NCBI RefSeq assembly: GCF_039822625.1
Contig: NZ_JBDLLG010000025.1
Coordinates: 10,997-74,996 of the forward strand
Length of the DNA: 64,000 nucleotides
Direction of reading: 5' to 3'
DNA from: Marinimicrobium locisalis
Lineage (GTDB): Bacteria; Pseudomonadota; Gammaproteobacteria; Pseudomonadales; Cellvibrionaceae
The stretch's first letter is position 1. Each line of letters opens with the position of its first letter. This document shows, in pieces, positions 26,089 through 33,577 of this stretch. Position numbers and translations under genes: made by a program. A model generated the notes under the pieces. The model was not told the DNA's origin. It did not search any database and saw nothing but the letters and a program-made list of their open reading frames with translations.

Positions 26089-26104
26089 CCCGACACATGT
26101 CGGG
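26089..26104. promoter_or_regulatory. CCCGACA-CA-TGTCGGG inverted repeat
   Basis: A 7-bp-arm inverted repeat in the 79-base gap between the helicase stop and the M23 peptidase start. It could be a short hairpin ending the FAN1-helicase transcript or an operator for the peptidase gene. No T-run follows, so termination is uncertain. Confidence 0.4.
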
Positions 26105-26143
26105 AAGGTGATAAAAGTAAATTAGGGAAAGAAAGGAAATAGA

Positions 26144-27019
26144 ATGAAAGTTGTTATGCTAGCGGCGCTGTTGTGTTGGTCCGGGCTTGGCTTTGCGAGT
26201 GAGGTATTCAAGTACCAGGACGAAGACGGCAATTGGGTGTTTACCGATAAACGCCCCGCTGACACCGAGTTCGAGCTGATTGAGCTTGAGAGCCACGAAA
26301 AGTACACAATACGCCCCCGTTTGTATACCGAAAAGGTAGAAGGGCAAACCGCGCTTTTCGCCCAGAACCCTCTATTTGCGCCGGTGGAGCTGAGGGTCAA
26401 GTCAGACGATGGAGAGGTAACGTTTCAAGGAGTGATAGAAGCGCAGAGTGTCCAGCGCGTGTCCACTCTGGAAGGCCGGGAGCGCTATCGGTATCGCTGG
26501 GCTCTGGGTGACCCCAACGCGCAACACAGTTCCTTTTCCTACCACTTCCCCGTGACCCAGAAGGGCAAGTACCCAATCAGCCAGGGGGCGAACGGGCGGT
26601 TTTCTCACTTTGAGGAACCCAACGTTCATGCGGTGGATGTGGTCATGCCCGTGGGAACGGAAATTGTGGCGGCCCGATCGGGAACAGTGATCTCGGTGAA
26701 GGATGATTACCATATGAGTGGTCGGAATGGATACTTCATGGACAAGGCCAACTACGTCAGCGTACTCCATGAAGACGGCACCTACGCCACCTATGCCCAT
26801 GCGCTGCTGGGCAGTGCTCAAGTGAAACCGGGTGACCAAGTAAAGGTGGGCCAGGTGTTGGCCCAATCCGGCTCCTCGGGCTTTTCCACCGGCCCCCACC
26901 TGCACTTCGTCATCCGGAAAAATGTGGGGATGAGAACGGTCTCGGTTCCCTTCACCGTTGCGAACGAGGCCGGTCAGAAGGTTCAGCTGAACAGAGGCAC
27001 CGTGGTCACGAACCGGTAG
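26144..27019 (+). CDS. M23 family metallopeptidase with N-terminal DUF4124 domain
   Basis: A 291-residue secreted protein. Signal peptide about 1-18 (ending GFAS), then a DUF4124 domain with VFKYQDEDGNWVFTDKRP (about 20-37). A beta-rich linker leads to a LytM/M23 domain (about 145-285): NVHAVDVVMPVGTEI carries the zinc His and Asp, and GPHLHFVI carries the HxH pair. All four zinc/catalytic positions appear intact, so it should cleave peptidoglycan cross-bridges or be a cell-separation endopeptidase rather than an inactive NlpD/EnvC-like activator. Transcribed alone, with a strong hairpin directly at its stop. Confidence 0.92.
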   Translation: MKVVMLAALLCWSGLGFASEVFKYQDEDGNWVFTDKRPADTEFELIELESHEKYTIRPRLYTEKVEGQTALFAQNPLFAPVELRVKSDDGEVTFQGVIEAQSVQRVSTLEGRERYRYRWALGDPNAQHSSFSYHFPVTQKGKYPISQGANGRFSHFEEPNVHAVDVVMPVGTEIVAARSGTVISVKDDYHMSGRNGYFMDKANYVSVLHEDGTYATYAHALLGSAQVKPGDQVKVGQVLAQSGSSGFSTGPHLHFVIRKNVGMRTVSVPFTVANEAGQKVQLNRGTVVTNR

Positions 27020-27042
27020 TGGGCGCGTCCTTGCGCCCACTA
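27017..27042. terminator. Bidirectional hairpin terminator between M23 peptidase and GH26 gene
   Basis: TAGTGGGCGC (starting in the stop codon) pairs over 10 bp with GCGCCCACTA across a 6-base loop GTCCTT. It separates two converging genes. A second GC stem, GCCGGC...GCCGGC, follows near 27048-27066 and overlaps the GH26 stop. Confidence 0.75.
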
Positions 27043-27053
27043 AAGGCTGCCGG

Positions 27054-28535
27054 CTAAAACGCCGGCAGCTCGTCCAGGGTAATCACATTCTCGTGCTGGT
27101 AAACATGGACCTTGTGTTCGTTGGTGTTGTAATGCTCGCCGGTCCAAAAATTGTTTTCGTCGGTAACGCCGGCCTCTGAGCTGCCATCGTTCCACACCAC
27201 AAACCACAACCACCAGGCGCCGTCGGTTTCCATCTGGTCCGGGTCGGGAATATTGCTGTTCTCGCTCAGGGCCACCATCTTGGTTTGCAGCGGATACTGT
27301 GCGGTTTCGTTATACACCTCGATTTGAGACTCGTAGTTCCGGGCCCCGTCGTAAATATCCGTACTGACAATATCCACATAGTCATCCCCCGGGTACCAAC
27401 CCGCACTTTGTCCGTTCCACACCCAGATTAAATTGTTCAAGCCGTGGTATTGGGTCAGGCGATCGTAAAGGTGGCGCCACAGCACGACCTGCGCGTAGGC
27501 GGGCGGCACGCCGTCAGTGCGGGCACGGCCCCACCAGAACCAACCGCCCGAGGCTTCATGCAGTGGGCGCCAGAGTACCGGCACGCCTTCGTCTTCCAGC
27601 CGTTGCAGCTCTAAAGCGATATCGTCAATGTCATTTTGCATAGCGTTGAAGGCATCGCTCTGACTATCCAGTTCGCCATTGACGATTGGGATTTCAAAGT
27701 CGGTGTACTCGCTGTAGAACTCGGCATTACCGCTCGCCAGAGGGTCCCGCCAGTGCCAGCAGAAGGTGACCAGACCGCCGCGCTCCCAGTGGGCGATGGC
27801 TTCTTCGGTCTGCATCAATCCCGAGGTGGAGTTATAGGCATAATTCATAAAGTCATAGCCCATAATGGCCGGTGCCTTTCCGGTGTCGTCCACTACGCGC
27901 TGAAACATATCCGTGTCATCTTTCCAGGTTAGGTCTTGTTGCCCCGAGAGGGTCTTGCTGCCCCAGATGGACCGAAAGTAGTCATACACCGACTCCGCCG
28001 TGGCGGTGGCGCTCTCGTTCACAAGGTTTTCCGAGAGGGGAGTCTGTTCCGCGGTTCGATTGGTCGGACAAAAGCTTTCGGACACACAAATCTCACCGCT
28101 CTTATAGCCCCAGCTGGTGTTGTCCACGGAACAATAGGCCCAACTGCTGGTACCGATAATGCACCCCTCAAAATCTCCCCGATCCGGGTCGGCCTCAGAA
28201 TTGCGCACAACGCAGGTGCCGTTGTTCTCCCAGCCCCAGCCATCGCCGTCGGGGTCCGAGCCGGCAGGTGTGCAATACGGGTCTCCATTGGAGGTTTCGG
28301 TGGGCCGGGAGGAGGCGCTGCTTGAGGCGGAAGTGCCGGCCTGACTCTCACTGGCACTGGCACTGGAGTTGGACGAACCGGCGAGGCTCTTTTCGCTGGC
28401 GCTGGCACCGCTCGCGGCGGTATCCGAGGCATTGCTGGAAGACTCGGGCTGGGCTCCGCCACCGCTGCTACCGCAGGCGGTCAACACCAGTGCTAAGCAT
28501 AGGACCCAGAGAAGAGAGAGTTTTGGATAGGGCAT
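27054..28535 (-). CDS. Secreted GH26 beta-mannanase lipoprotein with CBM10 modules
   Basis: A 493-residue endo-beta-1,4-mannanase. It has a lipoprotein signal with lipobox LTAC (Cys21), then a long Ser/Ala-rich linker (about 22-80), so it is likely tethered to the outer membrane. Two cysteine-rich CBM10-type modules follow: one around YCTPAGSDPDGDGWGWENNG (about 87-111) and one around CSVDNTSWGYKSGEICV (about 135-152). The GH26 barrel fills about 175-490. The general acid/base is the Glu in WRPLHEASGGWFWWG (near 325) and the nucleophile the Glu in ALSENS (near 422). It cleaves internal bonds of mannan or glucomannan. Tandem operator-like palindromes lie about 55-90 bases upstream of the start. 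Its neighbour CE15 esterase is on the same strand but separated by 220 bases. Confidence 0.92.
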   Translation of the reverse strand: MPYPKLSLLWVLCLALVLTACGSSGGGAQPESSSNASDTAASGASASEKSLAGSSNSSASASESQAGTSASSSASSRPTETSNGDPYCTPAGSDPDGDGWGWENNGTCVVRNSEADPDRGDFEGCIIGTSSWAYCSVDNTSWGYKSGEICVSESFCPTNRTAEQTPLSENLVNESATATAESVYDYFRSIWGSKTLSGQQDLTWKDDTDMFQRVVDDTGKAPAIMGYDFMNYAYNSTSGLMQTEEAIAHWERGGLVTFCWHWRDPLASGNAEFYSEYTDFEIPIVNGELDSQSDAFNAMQNDIDDIALELQRLEDEGVPVLWRPLHEASGGWFWWGRARTDGVPPAYAQVVLWRHLYDRLTQYHGLNNLIWVWNGQSAGWYPGDDYVDIVSTDIYDGARNYESQIEVYNETAQYPLQTKMVALSENSNIPDPDQMETDGAWWLWFVVWNDGSSEAGVTDENNFWTGEHYNTNEHKVHVYQHENVITLDELPAF

Positions 28536-28588
28536 GGAATATCTCCAGGGGATGTTATTGTTGTGTAAACAGTACGTTAACTGACAAA

Positions 28589-28622
28589 TGTAATCGGTTA
28601 CTCGGAAGTGTAACCGGTTTTA
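28589..28622. promoter_or_regulatory. Pair of palindromic operator-like sites upstream of GH26 (consensus near TGTAACCGGTTACA)
   Basis: TGTAATCGGTTACT (28589-28602) and TGTAACCGGTTTTA (28609-28622) each match 12 of 14 positions of the palindrome TGTAACCGGTTACA. Their centres are 20 bp apart, two helical turns, which suits two dimers on one face. The palindrome with central CCGG and flanking TTAC/GTAA fits a LacI-type or similar sugar-responsive repressor. Similar copies lie upstream of the GH8 gene at 60953 and 61034. Confidence 0.65.
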
Positions 28623-28755
28623 TGGCGCAAAAAAAGTGGTTTTTGGAGAAAATCGTCAGTAGATCGGAGAAGAGGCTGAAGGAAATGCGCCCGGCCTCCC
28701 AGGGGGCGGGCGCGCTGAAAATGAGCCTCCCTCTGGCGAGAGAGGCTGCGGGTCG

Positions 28756-31134
28756 TTATTGCAGAGCCGGGGTATCCCAATTTACCCAGCGGTTAAAGTC
28801 CACATTAATGTTGCCATCGGTGCGGATCACGTCGGTATTGCCGTTGTTGCTGTCCAGAAGGAAGCGGGCAACGAAGGCATCCAACACATTCTGTTGGGAG
28901 GAGGGGAACTGACAGTGGCTGTAGCCCCCCATCTGGGATACAGCCATGTGATCAGACACGCCCAGCGCCTCCCAGATTTCCCGAGCCACCACTGCCGCGG
29001 TGTAGGTGCTCTCATTACCCAGCCATTCCATATCGGTGTTTTCCAGCACCAACAGACCCCGGGGTGCGACCAGCCCCAGCACTTCGTGGTGGTCAAAGGG
29101 CAGGCGGGTAGCGCTGTTGCCGAACTGAGAGAACGACTCCCGGAACCAGACGTTTTCGGTCACAATTTGGCTCAGGGTCTGAACGTTCTGCCCGTTCGCC
29201 TGCTGAGCATCCGACACTCGCCAGGCGGCCGAGCCACCGGAGCCGGACTCCTGCGGAACGGCCAGGCGAATGCGCTCATCCAGCGCCCCGGCCATCAAGG
29301 CACCTTTACCGTTGCGAGAGCAGCCGGTGACGGCGAGGCGGTCCGCATCGATATTCACCGAGGGAGTTGTTTCCAGCGCGTCAATCAAGCGGCTCACACC
29401 CCAGGCCCAGGCGGCCATGGCGCCGGCGGAGTGATTGCCGCCGTAAAGATCATAGAACTTACCCTGGCCACGAGCGTTCCCCCCGGCTTGCGAGGCGATG
29501 TCGTTGTTCGGGAAGGTGATCACCGCCACCCCTTGGTTGCGCAACCGGTCATTGTTCAACGAGGAGCCGCCCATACCGATAACGGCCGGGTAGGGCGGCT
29601 GGCCACCGTTGGGCAGGCTGATGTTGGCGCTAAAGGAAATGGACCCGCCGTTGTCTTGTACATTAACGGTAATGCTGGAGCCGTTACCGGAGCCACTGAC
29701 CGTTGCGGTGGGCGCGGGCTTTTCCCCCAACTCATAACGTTGTAATTGAGCGCTAATTTCAGCACGGCGGCAGGTCCAGTCATCGGCGCTGGTTATATCC
29801 GTACCGTCAATGGTCCGGAACGGATCGGGCAAGCCGTTGATTGTCGTCAACTGGTTGTAGCTCGGCAGGGCGGGAATATTGCAGTGGCTGCCGGAGTTTT
29901 CACCATTATTGTCGGTGGGCGGCGGGGGTGGCGGGTCAACCGGGCCGGTATCGCCGTCAGTGGTCATCACCATATCATCGACATAGTAGGCGACCGTGTC
30001 ATTGCTCGATTCCACATAAGCGATCAAGGTTGAGACCGAACCGCTGGCCGAGTGAGTATAAGTACCGCTTAGCTCAACCCAACCGGAGCTTGTCGCCTGC
30101 GTAGAGTTCAGGTTGATGTAGGTGTCGCCGCTGCCATCGGTGCGTTGTACCGTCAGGGTGACCTCAGTGGCCGGTTCATCGCTCATTAACCGCACCCAAG
30201 CGGAGATGCTGTACTCCTGCCCGCTATTGAGGCTTCCCAGTGGCATTGCAATGCCGTGCCAGTTGGCCGTGCGGTTGGCGGCGAGCACGCTGTAAATGCC
30301 GGAACGGGTTTGCGCTTGGCTCAGTTCAATGGAGCCGCCACGGCCTTCCCAGGGCGAGAGCGCGCCGCTTTCCACATCGCCGTTGCTCAGCAGGTTATCC
30401 GCCTGGTCTTCAGAAGACGCCGACGCCGAGCTACTGATGCTGGCGGTGCTACTCACACTGGAAGCGCTACTGGAGGCCACCGGACCTGAGACAGTGCCAA
30501 ACCCGATGGAGCCGTCACAGTGCAACATCTCAGAGAAAGAGCCGCCGCCGCAGGTGTCGTCCCAGGCGCCGGTGTTGTCTTGTTGGTCTTCCGCCTCACG
30601 AACTTCACCATTAACAATGAGGTAATCCACCTGTACGTCCCGGTCGCCCGAGTCATTGGTGAAGGCTACACGCACCTCGCCCGAGGCGCTGGTGTTGGCC
30701 GAATAGTCCATCATGGCAGTGCCTAGGGTCCAAGTTTCAATGACACTTCCGTCAATTTCCAGGCTGACGCTTTCTTCCCCGGTCACGCCTTGCATACGGA
30801 CCGTCAGGGTGTTGGCACCGTTGCCGGTGGAAGAGACGGCTGAAGAGGCAATGGACGAGGTAATACTGGAGGCGGCGCTTGAGGTCGATGCGCTACTACT
30901 GCCGTCACAAACGGAAACGACACCGCCGTCTCCAGTCTGGCCATTACACGTTGTTCGTCCAATACAGCTTTGTTGGTTCTCCCAGCCCCATCCCGAGTCT
31001 TGGTTTTGACACAAGGGCCGGGGGGCGTCTTGATACCACTCACACATTTCCGTGCATTGTTGCCCCGAGGCCACCAGTGGGGCGGCCGCGAGCAATAGCA
31101 GCGACAATGGCTTGTACAGCGCTATAGTTTTCAT
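28756..31134 (-). CDS. CE15 glucuronoyl esterase with CBM10, CBM60-like and CBM22-like modules
   Basis: A 792-residue secreted multi-domain enzyme that cuts ester links between xylan 4-O-methyl-glucuronate and lignin. Order: signal peptide (1-24); CBM10 (about 26-62, with WGWENQQSC); Ser linker; CBM60-like module (about 103-215, ending in CGGGSFSEMLHCDG); Ser linker; CBM22/CBM4-like module (about 248-395, with GRGGSIELSQAQTRSGIYSV); Pro/Gly linker; CE15 domain (about 416-792). The catalytic Ser lies in GCSRNGKG (near 604), the acid is probably the Glu in QESGSGG (near 628), and the His is in YSHCQF (near 739). Three xylan- or cellulose-binding modules suggest it works on intact cell walls. 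A stem-loop lies in its leader. Confidence 0.92.
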   Translation of the reverse strand: MKTIALYKPLSLLLLAAAPLVASGQQCTEMCEWYQDAPRPLCQNQDSGWGWENQQSCIGRTTCNGQTGDGGVVSVCDGSSSASTSSAASSITSSIASSAVSSTGNGANTLTVRMQGVTGEESVSLEIDGSVIETWTLGTAMMDYSANTSASGEVRVAFTNDSGDRDVQVDYLIVNGEVREAEDQQDNTGAWDDTCGGGSFSEMLHCDGSIGFGTVSGPVASSSASSVSSTASISSSASASSEDQADNLLSNGDVESGALSPWEGRGGSIELSQAQTRSGIYSVLAANRTANWHGIAMPLGSLNSGQEYSISAWVRLMSDEPATEVTLTVQRTDGSGDTYINLNSTQATSSGWVELSGTYTHSASGSVSTLIAYVESSNDTVAYYVDDMVMTTDGDTGPVDPPPPPPTDNNGENSGSHCNIPALPSYNQLTTINGLPDPFRTIDGTDITSADDWTCRRAEISAQLQRYELGEKPAPTATVSGSGNGSSITVNVQDNGGSISFSANISLPNGGQPPYPAVIGMGGSSLNNDRLRNQGVAVITFPNNDIASQAGGNARGQGKFYDLYGGNHSAGAMAAWAWGVSRLIDALETTPSVNIDADRLAVTGCSRNGKGALMAGALDERIRLAVPQESGSGGSAAWRVSDAQQANGQNVQTLSQIVTENVWFRESFSQFGNSATRLPFDHHEVLGLVAPRGLLVLENTDMEWLGNESTYTAAVVAREIWEALGVSDHMAVSQMGGYSHCQFPSSQQNVLDAFVARFLLDSNNGNTDVIRTDGNINVDFNRWVNWDTPALQ

Positions 31135-31468
31135 GACAGAAGTCTCTTATTCATTATTTCACTTATCCCCTATGCGTCGGAACGATCCGGCATCGCATAA
31201 GGGGGCTCGTGGTCATGGGAATAAATTGCCGCATGAGCCACAGACCATAAGCTGTCATGGAGACGTTGTTGTTGGCATAGTTATCTTTGTTTGCAGCTGA
31301 CATTCTAGTGTATCAGTTAATCGCGTTATGACTATAAGCCAGGTGTAATGCCAATGAAAGAGTTATAGGCGCCAAGTATGAAATTTATTGGCACCTGTGG
31401 TAACGTTTCGGCAATTTAATCACTGCAAGAAACACAGGCTTCCCACTGAAAGACAAGGAGTAAAATGG
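31135..31468. promoter_or_regulatory. Divergent intergenic region with a leader hairpin before CE15
   Basis: 334 bases between the CE15 gene and a small membrane protein gene, AT-rich in the middle. It holds an inverted repeat: CCCCTATGCG (31167-31176) pairs with CGCATAAGGGG (31194-31204) with one bulged base, 33-70 bases upstream of the CE15 start codon. This is either a hairpin in the CE15 mRNA leader or an operator. No copy of the TGTAACCGGTTACA-like site was found here. AGGAG at 31456-31460 serves the rightward gene. Confidence 0.6.
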
Positions 31469-31891
31469 ATGTTGTCGACAAGAGTTACCCACGCACTGGC
31501 TATTGTGGCCGGGTTGGGGATCGGTTTCGTGGCCCCTACAATCCTCGGTTACACCAGTGCCATTCCTCTGTCGGGCACTTACATGAACTGGTTTGGAGAA
31601 TGGTGGAAGCTGGGCCTGATACTGTGGGAGTGGCTTGTGGTGCGCGTGCCGATCTATGGCATTTTAGGCGCGCTTGCCACATGGGCGGTGGTCCGTACCG
31701 GACAGGTGCACTGGGGCATTGTCTGTGTGCTGGTCATACTGGCCGAACTGGCCGTGCTTCTGTGGATCTACCCCCGGCTGATCGGGCTGGAAGGCGCCAC
31801 CCCAATCTTGCACGAATGGCTGGCCCTTCATCTGGCGGCGCTTATCCCCGGTGTTTTATTGGGAGGTTGGCTTGCGGGGCGCCGAGCCTAA
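31469..31891 (+). CDS. Four-helix membrane protein of unknown function
   Basis: A 140-residue integral membrane protein. The ATG at 31469 is chosen because AGGAG lies 8 bases upstream; an ATG four bases earlier opens a different, unlikely frame. Four hydrophobic segments: about 7-30 (ALAIVAGLGIGFVAPTILGY), 45-70, 73-95 and 115-135. The C-terminus is GGWLAGRRA. I do not recognise the family. It is convergent with the TlpA-like gene, whose stop lies 18 bases on. Confidence 0.72.
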   Translation: MLSTRVTHALAIVAGLGIGFVAPTILGYTSAIPLSGTYMNWFGEWWKLGLILWEWLVVRVPIYGILGALATWAVVRTGQVHWGIVCVLVILAELAVLLWIYPRLIGLEGATPILHEWLALHLAALIPGVLLGGWLAGRRA

Positions 31892-31908
31892 CCGAGCGCC
31901 TTTGAAGC

Positions 31909-32712
31909 CTATGGTTTGATTGATCTGAGGTTGCTCTTCAATGACGCCGAAGACAAGGCACCGAAGTGCGTATCCACCAGTTCGCCATCAGAATTAAAGA
32001 AATACGTGGAAGGCAAACCGTTCGCTCCTAGTTGCCGCATAGTGTACGACTGCTGATCAAGCAGGATATTATCCAGGCCCAGCTGCTCTTCCTCCAGGTA
32101 CTGGTTGATAGTATTAGGACCTTCCCCCTGGTTGATGAAGAGAAACACAATGTCTTTCTCGGACTGCTGAGCGTCGGCCAGCACCGGCATTTCGCGTCGG
32201 CAGGGTGGGCACCAAGTCGCCCACAGGTTGATAACCATCGGACGCCCTTCAAATGGCTCCAGTGAGGTTTTCTCGCCATCAAGTGTTGTGAATGTCAGTG
32301 CGGGCAGGTTGGCTTGGGTGGTATACATCACGCCGATAATACCGGCCGTGGCCGCCCAGGTGCCGGCGCCGACGACAGAAGCCACTCCCAACGGCACTCT
32401 TAAAGTGGGGCGACGCCACGCGTAGAAAAGGCCCACAACGAGGGCGACTGCAAGCCCAGCCGGAAGGAAGAAGCCACCATCCCGGATATCCAGTATGCTC
32501 AACGGCTGTTCGAGATAGTCCTCCAGATACAGCAGTACAAACCCCACCCGTGCGCCCAACACGCCCAGAAACAGCATACTGCTAAGCGCCGGCTCCACGG
32601 CCACGTTCCGCCGCCGGCCCAAAAGCCACCCCACGAGCACCGCGGTGAAGAAAGCCAGAAAAAGCAGAACGACGTTCAATGAAAGGGCGAGGGGCCCAGC
32701 TGAAAGGGACAA
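31909..32712 (-). CDS. Membrane-anchored TlpA-type thiol-disulfide oxidoreductase with Lgt-like N-terminal half
   Basis: A 267-residue protein. The start is TTG at 32712, with AGGA 8 bases upstream. The N-terminal 125 residues hold four membrane segments and resemble the first helices of prolipoprotein diacylglyceryl transferase (ARVGFVLLYLEDYLEQPLSIL, then IRDGGFFLPAGLAVALVVG). The C-terminal half is a thioredoxin fold in the periplasm: LWATWCPPCRREMPVLADAQ carries the CPPC redox pair (near 172-175), and the cis-Pro region is NGLPSTYFF. It should reduce or oxidise envelope thiols, for instance in cytochrome c maturation or sulfur handling. The Lgt-like part lacks enough sequence to be a working transferase and probably serves as an anchor. 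Located next to the persulfide dioxygenase and SulP genes on the same strand. Confidence 0.82.
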   Translation of the reverse strand: MSLSAGPLALSLNVVLLFLAFFTAVLVGWLLGRRRNVAVEPALSSMLFLGVLGARVGFVLLYLEDYLEQPLSILDIRDGGFFLPAGLAVALVVGLFYAWRRPTLRVPLGVASVVGAGTWAATAGIIGVMYTTQANLPALTFTTLDGEKTSLEPFEGRPMVINLWATWCPPCRREMPVLADAQQSEKDIVFLFINQGEGPNTINQYLEEEQLGLDNILLDQQSYTMRQLGANGLPSTYFFNSDGELVDTHFGALSSASLKSNLRSIKP

Positions 32713-32784
32713 AGGCTAATTCCTGTAACGGTTAATGGTCGGTCTTTTTCACACTCAAGGAGTGATGCTGGTTAGTCCAGACAA

Positions 32785-33534
32785 TCACCCCTGTTGACTG
32801 AAGGACATTTGCTCGCAGTATTCCTTTAGCTTCTCAGGTAAATCCGACGGGCAGACCCCACACTGTTGGTTGCCCGGTACGGCGTAGTCAATGAATTTCG
32901 GGTAGGGCAGGTTGAGGTTTTCCATAATGCGCTGAAACTCTCCCAGTGAGATCTCCTTATTCAGCCGTTCGTTGCGGTCCTTTTCCTGGGCAATGGTGGA
33001 CACTCGGCGCTGTTTATAGTCGTGGGCGGGATACACCAAGTAATCGTCGGGCAGGGCGAAAAGCTTTTCCTTCACGCTGCGGTACAGGGTTTCCGAGTCG
33101 CCGTTCTGAAAATCCGTGCGTCCACAGCCCTCGATCAACAGGGCATCGCCCGTGAAAATTCGGTCCTGAAACACATAGGCAAAGTGGCCATCGGTGTGAC
33201 CGGGCGTGTGCATGGGGTCGAGCCGAATGCTGCCGACTTGAAAGGGCACCCCCTCTTCGATGCCCAGGTCGGTGCAGTCCAGACGCTCCATGGCTGGCGT
33301 GACGATCTGACTGCCCACCTTGTTTTTTAGCTCCAATGCCGAGGTAATATGGTCGGCATGAATGTGGGTGTCCACGGTATAGGCCAACTTCATCCCCAAA
33401 CGGGACACTTCCTCCAGGTCTCTTTCGATGGAGTTGATAACCGGGTCCACCAATACCGCTTGCCCCGTCTCTTCGCAGCCCAGGAGGTAGGTGTAAGTGC
33501 TGGAAACCGGCTCGAACAGTTGCCGAAATATCAT
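32785..33534 (-). CDS. ETHE1-like persulfide dioxygenase (MBL fold)
   Basis: A 249-residue metallo-beta-lactamase-fold enzyme. It oxidises glutathione persulfide to sulfite and glutathione, in the cytoplasm. The metal motif THIHADH (near 57-63) is intact, followed by HTPGHTDGH (near 110-118) with the second His iron ligand and TGDALLIEGCGRTDF (near 127-141) with the Asp ligand. The C-terminus carries an extra cysteine-containing segment GNQQCGVCPSDLPEK. GGAG sits 9 bases before the ATG. It is flanked by the TlpA-like gene and the SulP transporter, all on the minus strand, which suggests sulfide/persulfide clearance with sulfite or sulfate movement. Confidence 0.92.
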   Translation of the reverse strand: MIFRQLFEPVSSTYTYLLGCEETGQAVLVDPVINSIERDLEEVSRLGMKLAYTVDTHIHADHITSALELKNKVGSQIVTPAMERLDCTDLGIEEGVPFQVGSIRLDPMHTPGHTDGHFAYVFQDRIFTGDALLIEGCGRTDFQNGDSETLYRSVKEKLFALPDDYLVYPAHDYKQRRVSTIAQEKDRNERLNKEISLGEFQRIMENLNLPYPKFIDYAVPGNQQCGVCPSDLPEKLKEYCEQMSFSQQG

Positions 33535-33577
33535 CGCCTGACTCCTTCAATTTAAGTGCAAAAGGTCGGGTTCTCGC

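Noticed and set aside
28300..28460. Serine-rich repeats in GH26, CE15 and GH62 genes as possible DNA repeats
   Set aside because: These are coding poly-Ser/Ala linkers with varied codons, normal for this group, not a mobile or CRISPR repeat.
28759..29745. 328-codon frame antisense to the CE15 domain
   Set aside because: Covers the CE15 catalytic region, which has intact active-site motifs; the antisense product has no recognisable domain.
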